The notes beneath the pieces are model-generated. The model ran no database searches. It was not told the origin of the DNA and was given only the letters and a program-made list of their open reading frames with translations. Source: Chitinophagaceae bacterium (GTDB taxonomy: Bacteria; Bacteroidota; Bacteroidia; Chitinophagales; Chitinophagaceae). Taken from it: a DNA stretch of 64,000 bases. Location: assembly GCA_016702745.1 (NCBI GenBank), contig JADJDJ010000002.1, forward strand, positions 682,001 through 746,000. The letters are read 5' to 3'. Shown piece by piece: positions 16,974-25,411 of this stretch. The translations under genes and the position numbers were made by a program. Position 1 is the first letter of the stretch; the number at the start of each line of letters is the position of its first letter.

Positions 16974-17591
16974 ATGGCGGTGAATACGATTATCTGGGAC
17001 CTGGGCGGTGTACTGATCGACTGGAACCCGCAGTATGTTTTTACGGACAACTACTTTGAATCAACAGAAAAGAAAGAATATTTCTTCTCGCATGTTTGTA
17101 CCCACGACTGGAATGAAAAACAGGATGAGGGCCGTTCGATTGTGGAGGCCACTATTGAACTGGTCGGGAAGTTTCCTGAATGGGAGAAAGCCATCCGCGA
17201 TTATTATGGTCGCTGGACGGATATGCTGAATGGTCCTATCCATGGCACAGTCAATATCTTTCGACAGCTGATCGATTCAGGCAATTACCGGCATTATGCG
17301 CTTACCAACTGGCAGGCTGATTTGTTTAATATCGCGCTGGTACGTTATGATTTTCTGCAATGGTTTGATGGCAGGGTGGTGAGTGGGGTGGAGAAGACCA
17401 GAAAGCCCTTTCCTGCATTTTACAAATTGTTACTGGATCGATATAAAGTCAATGCTGCTGAAGCGATTTTTATTGATGATAATTTACGGAATGTAAAAGC
17501 CGCGGAGGAACTGGGTATCCGTTCGGTGCATTTTCAGTCGGCGGAGCAGTTGAAGAAGGAGTTACAGGCGGTGGGAGTTTTTGTCTTTTAA
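16974..17591 (+). CDS. HAD-family hydrolase, YihX-like
   Basis: The 205-residue haloacid-dehalogenase-type phosphatase has motif I IWDLGGVLIDWNP (nucleophile Asp), motif II HYALTNWQ, motif III Lys in GVEKTRKPFPAFY and motif IV FIDDNLRNV. The cap region HVCTHDWNEKQDEG is like that of YihX (alpha-glucose-1-phosphate phosphatase) and related sugar phosphatases. Third gene of the GH97-SemiSWEET operon, so a sugar-phosphate substrate is plausible but unproven. Confidence 0.88.
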   Translation: MAVNTIIWDLGGVLIDWNPQYVFTDNYFESTEKKEYFFSHVCTHDWNEKQDEGRSIVEATIELVGKFPEWEKAIRDYYGRWTDMLNGPIHGTVNIFRQLIDSGNYRHYALTNWQADLFNIALVRYDFLQWFDGRVVSGVEKTRKPFPAFYKLLLDRYKVNAAEAIFIDDNLRNVKAAEELGIRSVHFQSAEQLKKELQAVGVFVF

Positions 17592-17763
17592 AAGATACCG
17601 GGTCGCAATTGCCCGCATCATACCTGAGGCCATGTGTTCTTAAAGTGAAAGGATAAAGTATGGGGAGCAGACTTTTTTAATGCAATCTTGCCCGGTATGA
17701 CATTCGATAAGTGTGTTATGGGCTCCAAAAATTCGGAGTCTTGCAACGGGCTTCCTTCACGTC

Positions 17764-17783
17764 ATCCCGGGCTTGACCCGGGA
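17764..17783. repeat. Palindromic dispersed element between convergent genes
   Basis: ATCCCGGGCTTGACCCGGGAT is an inverted repeat with an 8-base arm and a 5-base loop, followed by CTTTAGGAGGAGAT. A sister copy with the same tail (CTTTCGGAGGAGAT) is at 45644-45663, also between convergent genes. It could double as a bidirectional terminator. The rest of 17592-17842 shows no gene. Confidence 0.65.
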
Positions 17784-17842
17784 TCTTTAGGAGGAGATGA
17801 AATTTTCTTTCAAAGGGCAAAAAACAGGAACAGTTTCAACAA

Positions 17843-20527
17843 TCATTCCAACACCGGCCTCAACCATTTCTCCGCTTCATCCAGACTCATGCCTTTACGT
17901 TTAGCATAATCTTCTAACTGATCGCGGTTGATTTTACCCAAACCAAAATAATGGCTTTGCGGATGACCAATATACCAGCCACATACAGAGGCTGGCGGAT
18001 TCATGGCCAGGCTTTCGGTTAAATCAATGCCGATATTCTCCGTGACATTTAACAGGGAGAATAATTTCAGCTTCTCCGTATGATCCGGACAGGCAGGATA
18101 ACCCGGGGCCGGACGAACACCTTTGTATTTTTCACGAATCAGTTCTTCGTTGGAAAGATTTTCATTGGCATCATAACCCCAGTATTCCTTTCTCACTTTT
18201 TCATGCAGGCATTCAGCAAAAGCTTCTACAAAACGATCGGCCAGTACCTGTACCAGGATCTTATTGTATTCATCATGCTCGGCCGCAAAACGATCAATAT
18301 GTTGTTTAGCCCCATGAATGGTAACCGCAAATGAACCCATAAAATCGGTTCCCAGTTCAGCCGGACAAACAAAATCCGCCAGAGAGAAATTAGGTTGGCC
18401 TACCGCTTTTTTCAATTGCTGACGAAGCATCTCCAGTTTCACTTCTCCTTTGTCGGTTTCCAATGTCACTGTATCTCCATTATTTGAAGTGGCCGGCCAG
18501 AAACCAATCACCCCATCCGCACTAAACCATTTTTCTGCCACAATCTTTTCTACCAGTTTCTGTGCTTCATTATACAAACGGGTGGCTTCGGTTCCGAATA
18601 TCTTATCCGTTAATACTTCGGGAAAATGTCCCGGCATTTCCCAGGCAATAAAGAAAGGACCCCAGTCGATATAACGGGCAATAGTGCCCAGGTCATATCC
18701 TTTCAGCACTTTCACTCCATCAGTTTGGGGTTTTGTTGGTTTATAACTCTTCCAGTCGAAATACTCCTTGGTGATCACGGCTTCACTGTAAGGAATCAGG
18801 TTCTTCTTATCCTTATTTCCAAACTGAGTGCGCAGGGCATCATATTCTTCCCTGGTCTTTTTCAGTAACACTTCTTTTTCCTTGCTCAGCAATGTACTCA
18901 CAGCCGTTACACTTCTGGAGGCATCCAGTATATGCAATACTCCATGATCATATTGCGGCGCAATTTTTACGGCCGTATGCATCCGGGAAGTGGTGGCACC
19001 ACCAATCAGCAGGGGCTGGGTCATCTTGCGGCGTTTCATTTCATGGGCTACATGCACCATTTCATCCAGCGAAGGGGTGATCAGTCCGCTCAGTCCAATG
19101 ATATCTGCTTTTTCTTTTTCAGCAGTATCAAGGATCTTATCTGCCGGCACCATCACCCCCAGGTCAACAATATCATAACCATTACAACCCAAAACCACAC
19201 CCACAATATTTTTACCGATATCATGCACATCACCCTTTACTGTAGCCAGTAAAACCTTGGGCGCATTACCCTGACTGGCAAGGGGATTGTTTCTTTTTTC
19301 TTCTTCAATAAAAGGCGTGAGCCAGGCCACACTCTTCTTCATCACCCTGGCACTTTTCACCACCTGGGGCAGGAACATTTTTCCGGCGCCAAATAAATCA
19401 CCCACCACATTCATCCCGGCCATCAAGGGTCCTTCGATTACATCCAGCGGACGGGGATATTTCAGTCTTGCTTCTTCAGTATCGGTATCAATATAATCAG
19501 TGATACCATTCACGAGCGCATGTTTCAGTCTTTCTTCCACCGTGGCATTTCTCCAGGCTTCATCTTTTACTTCCACTTTGCCCTTGGCCTTGACGGTTTC
19601 CGCAAAGCCGATCAGTTTTTCGGTGGCTTCATTGTTATCATTGTTCCGGTTCAGGATCACATCTTCACAGAGATCGCGGAGATTAGGCTCAATTTCATCG
19701 TATACCACCAGCTGACCGGCATTCACAATGCCCATATCCATTCCTGCTTTGATGGCATGGAAAAGAAAAACGGAATGCATGGCTTCCCTTACATGGTCAT
19801 TACCCCTGAAAGAGAAGGAAAGATTACTGACCCCGCCACTCACTTTCGTCAAAGGCATCAGTGCCTTGATTTCGCGGGTGGCTTCAATAAAATCAACGCC
19901 GTAATTATTATGTTCTTCCAGTCCGGTGGCTACTGCAAAAATGTTGGGATCGAAAATGATATCCTGCGGATCAAAGCCCACCTGTTCGGTTAAAATTTTA
20001 TAAGCACGGTGACAGATTTCTACTTTCCGGTCCTTGCTGTCGGCCTGTCCCTTTTCATCAAAAGCCATCACGATCACAGACGCACCATAGCTTTGACAGA
20101 TGATGGCCTGTTCGATGAATTTCGCTTCTCCCTCTTTCATCGAGATGGAGTTCACGATACATTTTCCCTGTACGCATTTCAATCCGGCTTCAATGATCTC
20201 GAACTTGGAGCTATCGATCATGATGGGGATCCGGGCGATATCGGGTTCACTTTGCAGCAGGTTCAGATATGTAGTCATGGCCAGTACCCCATCGAGCAGG
20301 GCATCATCCATGTTTACATCCAATACCTGGGCGCCGCTTTCCACCTGCTGGCGGGCCACACTCAGGGCTTCTTCGTAATTATTTTCGCGGATCAGGCGGG
20401 CAAATTTTTTGGAACCGGTTACATTGGTTCTTTCCCCCACGTTTACAAAATTGGTCTCGGGTCTGATGACCAATGGTTCTAATCCTGCTAATCTTAAGAA
20501 TGGTTTGATAACAACAGTGTCGGACAT
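17843..20527 (-). CDS. metH: Methionine synthase, cobalamin-binding half
   Basis: C-terminal part of B12-dependent methionine synthase as a separate protein of about 894 residues. Domains in order: pterin (methyl-tetrahydrofolate) binding (FVNVGERTNVTGSKKFARLI), four-helix cap, B12-binding domain with the cobalamin-ligand motif GDVHDIGKNIVGVVLGC, and the reactivation domain (RPAPGYPACPDHTEK and MNPPASVCGWYIGHPQSHYF). The start at 20527 (MSDTVVIKPF) overlaps the stop of a 32-codon open frame (TAATG). The homocysteine-binding half is the upstream gene. Split MetH is known in Bacteroidota. Confidence 0.95.
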   Translation of the reverse strand: MSDTVVIKPFLRLAGLEPLVIRPETNFVNVGERTNVTGSKKFARLIRENNYEEALSVARQQVESGAQVLDVNMDDALLDGVLAMTTYLNLLQSEPDIARIPIMIDSSKFEIIEAGLKCVQGKCIVNSISMKEGEAKFIEQAIICQSYGASVIVMAFDEKGQADSKDRKVEICHRAYKILTEQVGFDPQDIIFDPNIFAVATGLEEHNNYGVDFIEATREIKALMPLTKVSGGVSNLSFSFRGNDHVREAMHSVFLFHAIKAGMDMGIVNAGQLVVYDEIEPNLRDLCEDVILNRNNDNNEATEKLIGFAETVKAKGKVEVKDEAWRNATVEERLKHALVNGITDYIDTDTEEARLKYPRPLDVIEGPLMAGMNVVGDLFGAGKMFLPQVVKSARVMKKSVAWLTPFIEEEKRNNPLASQGNAPKVLLATVKGDVHDIGKNIVGVVLGCNGYDIVDLGVMVPADKILDTAEKEKADIIGLSGLITPSLDEMVHVAHEMKRRKMTQPLLIGGATTSRMHTAVKIAPQYDHGVLHILDASRSVTAVSTLLSKEKEVLLKKTREEYDALRTQFGNKDKKNLIPYSEAVITKEYFDWKSYKPTKPQTDGVKVLKGYDLGTIARYIDWGPFFIAWEMPGHFPEVLTDKIFGTEATRLYNEAQKLVEKIVAEKWFSADGVIGFWPATSNNGDTVTLETDKGEVKLEMLRQQLKKAVGQPNFSLADFVCPAELGTDFMGSFAVTIHGAKQHIDRFAAEHDEYNKILVQVLADRFVEAFAECLHEKVRKEYWGYDANENLSNEELIREKYKGVRPAPGYPACPDHTEKLKLFSLLNVTENIGIDLTESLAMNPPASVCGWYIGHPQSHYFGLGKINRDQLEDYAKRKGMSLDEAEKWLRPVLE

Positions 20528-20625
20528 TAGGTATTCTTTTTTGTAAACAGCTTTTTCAGGAATGAAAAATTGTTGACAATGAGTATTGCAATGGATAATA
20601 TGAGCAGTAGTTGCGCGGTGTTCAT
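20527..20625 (-). CDS. 32-residue putative membrane microprotein between the metH halves
   Basis: This open frame exactly fills the gap between the two metH genes. Its ATG (20625) overlaps the upstream gene's TGA as ATGA, and its TAA overlaps the downstream ATG as TAATG. It reads MNTAQLLLILSIAILIVNN, then a basic tail FLKKLFTKKNT, i.e. one hydrophobic segment with a positive C-terminus. The double coupling suggests it is translated, at least to carry ribosomes from one metH half to the other. I know of no named family; it could be a membrane-targeting peptide or purely a coupling leader. Confidence 0.6.
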   Translation of the reverse strand: MNTAQLLLILSIAILIVNNFSFLKKLFTKKNT

Positions 20626-21641
20626 GCAAAACTGGTTTCAACCAGCGGAAGCCGGCGGGGACTGATTTTTTTTACTTCTTCTGCGATATGACGGATATGA
20701 TCCGGTGTGGTGCCGCAGCAGCCACCCACAATATTTACCCAGCCTTCATTGGCCCAGTCTTCCAGGTAATGTGCCGTATCAGCCGGATGTTCATCATATT
20801 CTCCCATGGCATTGGGTAAACCGGCATTGGGATAGGCGGATACATAACAGGAAGCGATCTGCGACAGCTCTTCAATATGCGGCCGCATTTCTTTGGCGCC
20901 TAATGCACAATTCAAACCGATGCTCAATGGTTTGGCATGCATCACGGAGGTATAGAATGCTTCCAGTGTTTGTCCGCTCAGGGTTCGGCCGGATGCATCG
21001 GTGATGGTACCGGAGATGGAAACCGGGAGTGGCGTTTGCTGGGTATCGCGGAAATATTTTTTAATGGCAAAGATGGCAGCCTTGGCATTCAGGGTATCAA
21101 AGATGGTTTCTACAAGGAGCAGGTCAACGCCGCCTTCAACCAGGCCTTTCACCTGCTCATAATAAGCAGTTACCACTTCATCAAAAGTTACGGCTCTGAA
21201 ACCAGGATTATTTACATCCGGTGATAAGGACAGGGTTTTATTCAGAGGTCCGATAGCGCCGGCAATAAAACGGGGTTCGCAACCGGGATGTTCAGCATAA
21301 TATAATTCGCGCGCTTTGGAAGCACATTGGGCAGCGGCCACATTCAGTTCATAAGCCAGGGATTGCATTTCATAATCCGCCATAGCGATAGTGGTGCTGC
21401 TGAAGGTATTGGTCTCGATGATATCAGCTCCCGCATCCAGGTATTGTTTATGGATACCGATGATGATATCGGGCTGGGTGAGATTGAGGAGGTCGTTATT
21501 TCCTTTTACATCGCAGTGCCAGTCTTTGAAGCGTTCGCCCCGGTAATCGGCTTCTTCTAATTTATGGCGCTGGATCATGGTACCCATGGCTCCGTCGATG
21601 ACCAATATGCGTTCTTTCAAACAATCCTGGATTGTTTTCAT
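20622..21641 (-). CDS. metH: Methionine synthase, homocysteine-binding half
   Basis: Homocysteine S-methyltransferase domain (about 339 residues from Met 21641, MKTIQDCLKERILVIDGAMG). It has the zinc-ligand cysteines in IGLNCALGAKEMRPHI and VNIVGGCCGTTPDHIRHIAE and the family motifs TNTFSSTTIAMADY and VETIFDTLNAKAAI. It works together with the cobalamin half encoded just downstream. The frame extends upstream to 21743, but those codons fall in the mRNA leader and are not conserved-looking. Its TGA overlaps the ATG of the 32-codon frame. Confidence 0.94.
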   Translation of the reverse strand: MKTIQDCLKERILVIDGAMGTMIQRHKLEEADYRGERFKDWHCDVKGNNDLLNLTQPDIIIGIHKQYLDAGADIIETNTFSSTTIAMADYEMQSLAYELNVAAAQCASKARELYYAEHPGCEPRFIAGAIGPLNKTLSLSPDVNNPGFRAVTFDEVVTAYYEQVKGLVEGGVDLLLVETIFDTLNAKAAIFAIKKYFRDTQQTPLPVSISGTITDASGRTLSGQTLEAFYTSVMHAKPLSIGLNCALGAKEMRPHIEELSQIASCYVSAYPNAGLPNAMGEYDEHPADTAHYLEDWANEGWVNIVGGCCGTTPDHIRHIAEEVKKISPRRLPLVETSFA

Positions 21642-21661
21642 ACTTGATAGTTTGTGAACTG

Positions 21662-21800
21662 ATAAACGCTGGGAAACCAATGAGGAGTTTCGTTGACGTT
21701 TATTAGTTCCGTTTTTAACCCGTTTTGAGGGAAGGCCGAACAATAAACAAATCCGCCTGAATATGGGTGCAAAGTTACACTATAAAAACAGAATTATCAA
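21662..21800 (-). promoter_or_regulatory. metH promoter and structured leader
   Basis: On the minus strand TTG (21798-21800) and TAACTTTG (21770-21777) are separated by 20 bases and match the Bacteroidota promoter consensus. The transcript would have a leader of about 120 bases. Within it ATAAACG and CGTTTAT (21662-21668 and 21697-21703) form a perfect 7-base stem 20 bases before the metH start. I could not match it to a known SAM or cobalamin riboswitch. Confidence 0.5.
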
Positions 21801-21839
21801 GTACCGGCTGATGGGCACAATGGCCTCATAAATACCTGT

Positions 21840-22478
21840 TTAGGAGCGGGAAACATAGTTTTCAACAGGCAGGCGGTTCTGTAAACTGCGGCCCAGGGTC
21901 ATTTCGTCGGCATATTCGAGTTCGCCACCAAAAGCGATACCCCTTGCGATGGTGGTGATGCGAATGGAGCGGCCATGGGTGCTGGCTACGGCAGCCAGTT
22001 TCTTTTGCAGGTAATAGATGGTGGTATCTCCCTGGATATTGGGATTGAGGGCGAAGATCAGTTCGTTGATTTCTTCTTTTTCAGCCCGGTGGATCAGGGA
22101 TTCAATATTCAACTGGTCCGGACCAATTCCATCGAGTGGGGAGATCACACCGCCGAGCACATGATAAGTGCCATTGAATTGCTGGGTGCTTTCGATAGCG
22201 ATTACATCGCGGATGCTTTCCACTACACAAATCACATCCTGTTTGCGCATGGAATTGGCACAGATGGAACAGATATCACCATCGGCCACATTAAAGCAGC
22301 GCTGACAAAAGCGGATTTCCTTTCTCATGCGGGCGATCACTTCACTGAAATGACCGACTTCCTTGCTATCCTGTTTCAGTAAATGCAGGACCAGTCGCAG
22401 GGCGGTCTTTTTACCGATCCCGGGCAGTTTGGCAAATTCGTTCACTGCATTTTCCAGAAGGGAGGAGGAGAATTGCAT
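21840..22478 (-). CDS. recR: Recombination protein RecR
   Basis: DNA-repair protein of the RecFOR pathway. The 212-residue protein has the helix-hairpin-helix LPGIGKKTALRLVLHLL, the C4 zinc finger FCQRCFNVADGDICSICAN, the Toprim domain (VICVVESIRDVIAIE, then YHVLGGVISPLDGIGPD) and the Walker-B-like ELIFALNPNIQGDTT. Length is normal, and the start at 22478 gives the usual short N-terminus. A G-rich repeat tract begins 27 bases upstream of the start codon. Confidence 0.96.
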   Translation of the reverse strand: MQFSSSLLENAVNEFAKLPGIGKKTALRLVLHLLKQDSKEVGHFSEVIARMRKEIRFCQRCFNVADGDICSICANSMRKQDVICVVESIRDVIAIESTQQFNGTYHVLGGVISPLDGIGPDQLNIESLIHRAEKEEINELIFALNPNIQGDTTIYYLQKKLAAVASTHGRSIRITTIARGIAFGGELEYADEMTLGRSLQNRLPVENYVSRS

Positions 22479-22504
22479 GGGGCAAAGATAGGGGTTAGAG
22501 AAAG

Positions 22505-22684
22505 GCTAGTGGCAAGTGGGGAGTGGCTAGTAGGGGGAGGGGAGAGGCGAGTGGCGAGTGGGGAGTGGCGAGTGGGGAGTGGCGAGTGGGGTTCGGCTAG
22601 TAGGGGAGAGAGGCTAGTGGCGAGTGGCGAGTGGGGATTGGCGAGTGGGGTTGGCTAGTAGGGGGAGGGAGAGGCAAGTGGGGC
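22505..22684. repeat. G-rich imperfect tandem repeat (GAGTGGCGAGTGGGGAGTGG-like)
   Basis: About 180 bases consist of repeats of AGTGG, GCGAGTGGGG and GGCTAGTAGGGG in irregular order, almost free of C on the plus strand. It lies immediately upstream of recR (minus strand). The frames across it are low-complexity and I do not regard them as coding. The rest of the gap to 22808 shows no gene. Confidence 0.85.
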
Positions 22685-22807
22685 AACGCTCTGCGAAACT
22701 TTTAGTTTCGCAGGATTATGTTATTGCCTTTGGCAATATTTCCGGACAGAAGCTAAGCTGTTTGCAGCACCAAAATACATCGCTACCGGTTTTAAAAGGC
22801 CTGCAGC

Positions 22808-23197
22808 CTACACCCCCGGAATTTTTTCCTCCAGCATCACATTATTCGCCCGATCATAATAGGTACAGGTCATTTCCTTCAAATCCACTCTCCACTTTTC
22901 AACGCCTGCCACAGCTGCGTCTCTGCAAAAGGTCGGATAATCCGTTTGCCCCTGCTGGTGGAGTTTTAGTTTGTGGTTGAAGTCAACCTGGTTACTGCTA
23001 TCGGCCACGGCTAATACCGGGTATTTGGCTTCAGCGGTAATTTGAAAATCGTTCTCTCCGCAATATACCGCATGCCCATCGCTGACATATGTATCATATC
23101 CGGTAACACCCAGTTTGATCAGGTCCTGAATATATGCCGGGAAATCGGCACCGGATTTAACTTTTGAGTGGGCGGCTTTGATATCGGGTAGTTGAAA
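22808..23197 (-). CDS. DUF1398 family protein
   Basis: From Met 23197 the 129-residue protein reads MFQLPDIKAAHSKVKSGADF, then YIQDLIKLGVTGYDTYVSDG and KLKLHQQGQTDYPTFCRDAA. This is the pattern of DUF1398, a small soluble family of unknown function found in many Bacteroidota and in enterobacteria (YbcV-like). The 14 codons upstream of 23197 are not family-like and were left out. It is the first of a long run of minus-strand accessory genes. Confidence 0.88.
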   Translation of the reverse strand, partial: FQLPDIKAAHSKVKSGADFPAYIQDLIKLGVTGYDTYVSDGHAVYCGENDFQITAEAKYPVLAVADSSNQVDFNHKLKLHQQGQTDYPTFCRDAAVAGVEKWRVDLKEMTCTYYDRANNVMLEEKIPGV

Positions 23198-23336
23198 CAT
23201 TGTATGTTTTAATTTTAATAAGGTATTATAAAAGCACATTGATTCGAATAAATCGAAAGATTGTTGAATTACTGAATGAGGCCTCGGGAATCAGCGAATT
23301 TTAATGTAGTACAGATTCTTTCGAATTATTTATTTT

Positions 23337-23657
23337 CTAAAAATAAATAAACCCCGTACCACCACATGTCTGACATTGACCGGTTCCATTGCAAGTTTCA
23401 CAGTTTATTTTTCCGTCAACTAAACCCAAGCTACCGAACCCGACTATCGCTTCTGATGTCCTGTCATGACCAGTTCCATCGCAAGCCTTACATCTTCCAT
23501 CCCCCTTACTTATCAATAGAGTACTCATGTCAATGCTTCGGCACTTCGTGCATCTTTTTTTTGAACTAGAATGATTTTTATTGCTTTGAAAATTATTTTC
23601 TTTATTGACAGAACTATAAGTAGAATTGTTGGCTTTATCATAAGCAGCGCCAATCAT
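23337..23657 (-). CDS. Small protein with DnaJ-type CxxCxGxG repeats
   Basis: The protein of about 106 residues has an N-terminal hydrophobic start and a C-terminal half with CRSIDMST, CKACDGTGHDRT, CETCNGTGQCQTCGGTG. These are zinc-binding CxxCxGxG units like the DnaJ cysteine-rich domain, but there is no J-domain. It overlaps the 3' end of the upstream gene by 20 bases, so translational coupling is possible. Role unknown; such small zinc-binding proteins may act in thiol or chaperone chemistry, which is inference. Confidence 0.7.
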   Translation of the reverse strand: MIGAAYDKANNSTYSSVNKENNFQSNKNHSSSKKRCTKCRSIDMSTLLISKGDGRCKACDGTGHDRTSEAIVGFGSLGLVDGKINCETCNGTGQCQTCGGTGFIYF

Positions 23658-24276
23658 AGCAAAAAAGTAAAATAGCCCCAATGCCAGAAATTAATTTAAT
23701 AACATCGTCCCAGTATACGATAAGCAAAATAATTGCTACACCTGCTGAGGATATTAATATAATTAGCCGGGTCTGTTTGTTTGCATACTTTGTTATTAGA
23801 TATAATACTGTAATCAGTAAAATGATTGATATGATAATTGTCCAAAATGGATGTTTTTTTATCCACTCTTTTAGAGTTATTGATCGTTCAGAGTATTCAA
23901 AACGCCCTGTACTATATAATTCATACAAAGAAATATAGTACGACTTAGTTTTAAAGACTTCCGCTTTAGCGACTTCGAAAGTACTTTGCTTATTCCCCCA
24001 GGGTTCTTCATACCAGCCAGGAGTTAAGTCTCCTATTTCGGTAACCCGGAATGGATGCGATATTGTGATTTCAAATCTTTTTTTTGGGGATCCTACTGGG
24101 CGGCCCTCGAGTTTAACAGTTCCATTCGGGTAATACATGCCGTCAACATATTGTGTGCATTTATATTTAGAACAAGCACCTTTACACCCAACTAGTGAGG
24201 AAAATAAAATTATGTATAAAATGAAGGCCTCAGTTTTATGTAAATGTTTAAAAATCGGGATTGAATAACGGTTCAT
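23638..24276 (-). CDS. Lipoprotein-like membrane protein of unknown function
   Basis: The 212-residue protein has an N-terminal hydrophobic segment ending in a lipobox-like FSSLVGC (Cys near 31). An extracytoplasmic part follows (about 32-135) with VDGMYYPNGTVKLEGRPVGS and FEITISHPFRVTEIGD, then two transmembrane helices (TIIISIILLITVLYLI and LIILISSAGVAIILLIVYW). I know no family. The downstream cysteine-rich gene overlaps its end, suggesting a joint unit. Confidence 0.6.
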   Translation of the reverse strand: MNRYSIPIFKHLHKTEAFILYIILFSSLVGCKGACSKYKCTQYVDGMYYPNGTVKLEGRPVGSPKKRFEITISHPFRVTEIGDLTPGWYEEPWGNKQSTFEVAKAEVFKTKSYYISLYELYSTGRFEYSERSITLKEWIKKHPFWTIIISIILLITVLYLITKYANKQTRLIILISSAGVAIILLIVYWDDVIKLISGIGAILLFCYDWRCL

Positions 24277-24519
24277 TAAAGTGTTACTTTATAGCGCTTG
24301 GATTTTTCACAATTCCAACTCTTACCTCTAATTTAAGAAAATTCATTCTTTTCGAGTAACATAAAAATTTAGTTGACTTAATCGGGAAACTTACCATTCT
24401 GGAGAAGGCTATAATCCATTTGGGTTTTATTGAATTAATTACAAAAGCACAGCAAACTGTAGATTATAGAACTTGGAAAAAAGAAAAGAAGATTAACATT
24501 TATGCAGATAATGGATTGT

Positions 24520-24792
24520 TCAGGAGAAGAAGCTTCCTGTAAAAATCAGCACAGTCGTAAAAACAGCCACTGCCAGGCCAATCAGATTAATGATCATTTT
24601 ATTCTTAAACAAATTTCGGATAACAATATCAATCACAAAAAGCAAAACCCCAAATCCAATGAGTCCGATCATACCGACAACACCCCAGCCTTCTCCCTCT
24701 GATAACTAATTATAATTAAATAGTGTAAAGCCGATACAACCCGCCAGGAAGAGGAGTGAATAGAACGTGAGGATGGTGGTTTTGAATTTCAT
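24520..24792 (-). pseudogene. Small two-helix lipoprotein with in-frame amber codon
   Basis: From ATG 24792 the frame reads MKFKTTILTFYSLLFLAGC, a lipoprotein signal, then GFTLFNYN and a TAG (24706-24708). The same frame continues without further stops as LSEGEGWGVVGMIGLIGFGV, two hydrophobic helices and a TGA at 24520. The continuous coding character on both sides of TAG suggests one 90-residue protein interrupted by a nonsense mutation or base error. Alternatively the second part is a separate short frame starting at an internal Met. Confidence 0.5.
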
Positions 24793-24800
24793 GGGTTTAT

Positions 24801-25400
24801 TCAGGACTGCCACAAACTAATTAAATATTTTACACGCAATTGATTATCTACATTTTCAATTATCACTAAATCTCCATGCCCGTTTAATCCACCTTTTTGA
24901 TGGGAGCAATAAAAGACAGCTAATGTTCTGTCTGATGAAAAATAAGCTTTTGAAAATGAGAATATCCCAGCTGATTTTGGGTATTGTTGGTAAAAAATTT
25001 TCCACCCGTCAGCCACAGATGCTTCAAATAGTTCATCTATCTTTTTTTTGCCTTTTAGTATTGGCTTTACAGGTAAATCAAATCCTTTTTCCAACAAGCG
25101 GGTTTTAGATTGATTTTCGGAGTAAGCTATTATTAATTGTTGTGTCAGACTATCAATAGCTATCCCTTTTGTGTAGAAATAAATTACTTCTTTGTTTTTA
25201 TTTTTTATGGCTTCAACCAGATCTGCTGAACGATTTTCTATTTCAAGCTCTTTAATAATGATGGCAGACTGGAAACTGTCGGCTAATTCTGTTTTGATAA
25301 GGGCATTGTACACACTATAACCGAGCCGGGACCTGGTTTGTGCAATAGTGTTTAGACTTGTACTGAGAATAAAAATTAATATGAAAGGCTTTGGGTGCAT
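24801..25400 (-). CDS. Secreted hypothetical protein
   Basis: The 199-residue protein has an N-terminal signal peptide (PFILIFILSTSLNTIAQ). The mature part is mixed, with IIIKELEIENRSADLVEAIK, DELFEASVADGWKIFYQQYP and a C-terminal GGLNGHGDLVIIENVDNQL that looks like a beta-hairpin. I do not recognise a family and see no catalytic signature. It stands between the amber-interrupted lipoprotein and a 90-residue gene on the same strand. Confidence 0.65.
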   Translation of the reverse strand: MHPKPFILIFILSTSLNTIAQTRSRLGYSVYNALIKTELADSFQSAIIIKELEIENRSADLVEAIKNKNKEVIYFYTKGIAIDSLTQQLIIAYSENQSKTRLLEKGFDLPVKPILKGKKKIDELFEASVADGWKIFYQQYPKSAGIFSFSKAYFSSDRTLAVFYCSHQKGGLNGHGDLVIIENVDNQLRVKYLISLWQS

Positions 25401-25411
25401 AACGGGTTAAT

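Noticed and set aside
21642..21743. N-terminal extension of the homocysteine half of metH
   Set aside because: The extra 34 residues lie in the predicted leader, include low-complexity basic sequence and are absent from the family start MxxIxxxLKERILVIDGAMG.
21642..21800. SAM-I or cobalamin riboswitch
   Set aside because: None of the conserved core sequences that I know of for these classes is visible; only a single stem is supported.
22505..22684. Possible CRISPR array
   Set aside because: The repeats are short, irregular and directly adjoining, with no unique spacers of constant length and no cas genes.
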